Assembly (NCBI RefSeq): GCF_963675635.1
Contig: NZ_OY776488.1
Coordinates: forward strand, 2,190,001-2,254,000
Direction: 5' to 3'
Source: an uncultured Pseudodesulfovibrio sp.
GTDB taxonomy: Bacteria; Desulfobacterota; Desulfovibrionia; Desulfovibrionales; Desulfovibrionaceae
Length of the DNA: 64,000 nt
How positions within the stretch are numbered: the first letter of the stretch is position 1; every line of letters begins with the position of its first letter. Both the position numbers and the translations under genes were made by a program. This document shows, piece by piece, positions 62,652 through 64,000 of the stretch. A model generated the notes under the pieces. The model was not told where the DNA came from, searched no databases, and saw only the letters and a list, made by a program, of their open reading frames with translations.

Positions 62652-63455
62652 GTGAGCCAAGATAAGAACAAGGTCGCCCAGGATGACTCCATGAAGGCTG
62701 TCTCCATACCAGAAGACATTGAAGTCCAAATGATTATTGGCGTATTCTCTTCTCAAACCATCAACAGGGTCGGCACGGGCACGACATTGCGCAAAGCCAT
62801 CCAGAAATCATACTGGTTTGCCGAAGAAGCCGCCCCTGACGAAAACGGCCGTGTGGTCATGGTCCAACCTCTGAACAACCACAACATCCCGTCCGGCCCC
62901 AAGGAAGAATTTCCCCTGCCAGACTTTTTGGAGAAATTCGATCCTGAATTGGAATACTACCAGACAGAAGTCTATCCCAGGATACAGGAGATGAATTCCA
63001 CCTTGAAACGAGCCGAACAACAACGCGATCAGGGGGCACTGTATTCTGCCCAATTCGAATATGAAGCCACGCTGGATTTTGACGAACAGAACGTGCGCGC
63101 CAACTTCGGTCTTGGCCTGACCTATATGGAACGAGGCGAGACGGAAAAGGCGGGCGACATTTTCGAACGAGTGGTTGGTCTGGACGCAGCCTTCGCCCCG
63201 GAACACAAACACCTGTTCAACGAATTCGGCATCAGTCTGCGTAAATCTAAGCTGACTGACCAGGCTGTGGAATATTACACCCGCGCTCTTGAAATCACCG
63301 ACAACGACGAGAATCTCTACTACAACATAGCCCGCGCCTATTTTGAACAGGGAGACAAGGACGAATGCATAAGCAATCTCACCAAGGCACTGGAGTTGAA
63401 CCCGTCCTTTAAAGAGGCTGGCAAATTCTTGGAATACATCAACAAAACGGAATAG
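62652..63455 (+). CDS. TPR protein
   Basis: 267 residues from a GTG with GAGG seven bases upstream. The N-terminal ~110 residues hold a short beta-rich segment and a Pro-rich linker (PLNNHNIPSGPKEEFPLPDFLEKFDPE). The rest is three or four tetratricopeptide repeats (NFGLGLTYMERGETEKAGDIFERVV, NEFGISLRKSKLTDQAVEYYTRAL, YNIARAYFEQGDKDECISNLTKAL). TPRs scaffold protein complexes. The partner is unknown; the ABC ATPase follows three bases later. Confidence 0.82.
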   Translation: MSQDKNKVAQDDSMKAVSIPEDIEVQMIIGVFSSQTINRVGTGTTLRKAIQKSYWFAEEAAPDENGRVVMVQPLNNHNIPSGPKEEFPLPDFLEKFDPELEYYQTEVYPRIQEMNSTLKRAEQQRDQGALYSAQFEYEATLDFDEQNVRANFGLGLTYMERGETEKAGDIFERVVGLDAAFAPEHKHLFNEFGISLRKSKLTDQAVEYYTRALEITDNDENLYYNIARAYFEQGDKDECISNLTKALELNPSFKEAGKFLEYINKTE

Positions 63456-63458
63456 CAC

Positions 63459-64000
63459 ATGTGCTTGACGCTCGAATCTGTATCCTTTGCATACCCGAAT
63501 GGGCCTGCCATTCTGAATGATGCCAGCCAGACTTTCGAGCAGGGAGCGTATTATCTTGTTCGCGGGCCATCCGGCTCAGGAAAATCCACCCTGCTCCGCC
63601 TTCTCTGTCGACTTGAAGAGATTCAGTCCGGCAGTATTCACTACAAGGAATGCGACATCACGGACATTCCTCCGGCATCCCTGCGACGCTGTGTGGCTTA
63701 TGTTCAACAGATTCCCACGCTGCTTCCCGGAACCGTACGGGAGAATCTGCTGCTCCCCTTCTCTTTCCAGTCCAATAAGGGAATAACTCCGCCTTCGGAT
63801 CTGGAGCTTGTCGGCTATATGAATTCCTTTCTGCTCACGGACATGACGCTTGACAGCGAAGCGGACAGGCTCTCGGTCGGCCAATCCCAGCGAATATGTC
63901 TCATTCGCAGCCTGCTGCTCCGCCCGGAAGTCATCCTGCTGGACGAACCAACCGCATCACTCGACCATGAAAGCGCAGAGGTCGTGTTGGCAAAAGCCGC
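63459..64000 (+). CDS. ABC transporter ATPase, FetA-like, truncated by the window
   Basis: The frame runs open to the window end, giving 180 residues. Walker A is GPSGSGKST, the signature is LSVGQSQR, and Walker B is VILLDEPTASLD. YVQQIPTLLPGTVRENLLLPF resembles FetA (YbbL) of the iron exporter FetAB. The missing end and the next gene would show whether a FetB-like permease follows. The start codon lies three bases after the TPR stop. Confidence 0.8.
   Translation, partial: MCLTLESVSFAYPNGPAILNDASQTFEQGAYYLVRGPSGSGKSTLLRLLCRLEEIQSGSIHYKECDITDIPPASLRRCVAYVQQIPTLLPGTVRENLLLPFSFQSNKGITPPSDLELVGYMNSFLLTDMTLDSEADRLSVGQSQRICLIRSLLLRPEVILLDEPTASLDHESAEVVLAKA

Overview
The window looks like a chromosome segment of a motile sulfate-reducing bacterium of the Desulfovibrionales, close to Pseudodesulfovibrio or Desulfovibrio. 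That reading rests on protein style and gene order (motA, two motB-type genes, fliL, fliN, fliO, fliP, fliQ without fliM; fliK-flgD-flgE-flagellin next to glycosyltransferases), on sigma-54 and sigma-28 type flagellar promoters, and on paired XRE-cupin regulators with acyl-CoA ligases. No database was searched. I see no phage, insertion sequence, CRISPR array or integrase.

Layout. 1-13.5 kb: the tail of an unknown gene, a DASS-type permease, a degenerate EAL protein, dnaE, a patatin-like lipoprotein, a run of small housekeeping genes (MazG-like, queD, a one-helix protein, dtd), a Cache-GGDEF cyclase and two glycosyltransferases. 13.5-20.6 kb: flagellar genes fliK, flgD, flgE and a flagellin. 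fliK and the flagellin each have a good sigma-54 promoter. A 1.8 kb non-coding stretch between flgE and the flagellin holds about 340-bp tandem repeats and strong hairpins. 20.7-29 kb: rnc, an ADP-forming acyl-CoA synthetase, a Pta-like DRTGG protein, a DMT exporter with a split AraC regulator, a secreted protein, a MATE transporter and tRNA-Met. 29-41.3 kb: a small ORF, a Nif3 protein, a FlgZ-like zinc-ribbon protein, RNase P RNA, ispDF, a membrane-anchored protein, cysS, a methyltransferase, rsmG, topA and a Tat-exported HD-domain protein.

41.5-47.4 kb: a sigma-28 type promoter precedes yggS, followed by the stator genes and fliL, fliN, fliO, fliP, fliQ. 47.5-53.4 kb: the least familiar part. 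A secreted beta-propeller with one heme c motif is followed by two consecutive pairs, each a small glycine-rich secreted protein plus a protein with a C-terminal peptidoglycan-binding domain. 53.5-64 kb: a LonB-like protease, a metallophosphoesterase, rlmH, a small acidic protein, two XRE-cupin/acyl-CoA ligase modules, a TPR protein and the start of a FetA-like ABC ATPase that runs off the window.

How the parts fit. The flagellar genes form two blocks with different sigma-factor signals: sigma-54 for hook and filament, sigma-28 for stator and export. The best candidate for an undescribed system is the duplicated secreted cell-envelope module at 47.5-53.4 kb. Starts were chosen by ribosome-binding site where possible, so several genes are shorter here than their longest open frame.
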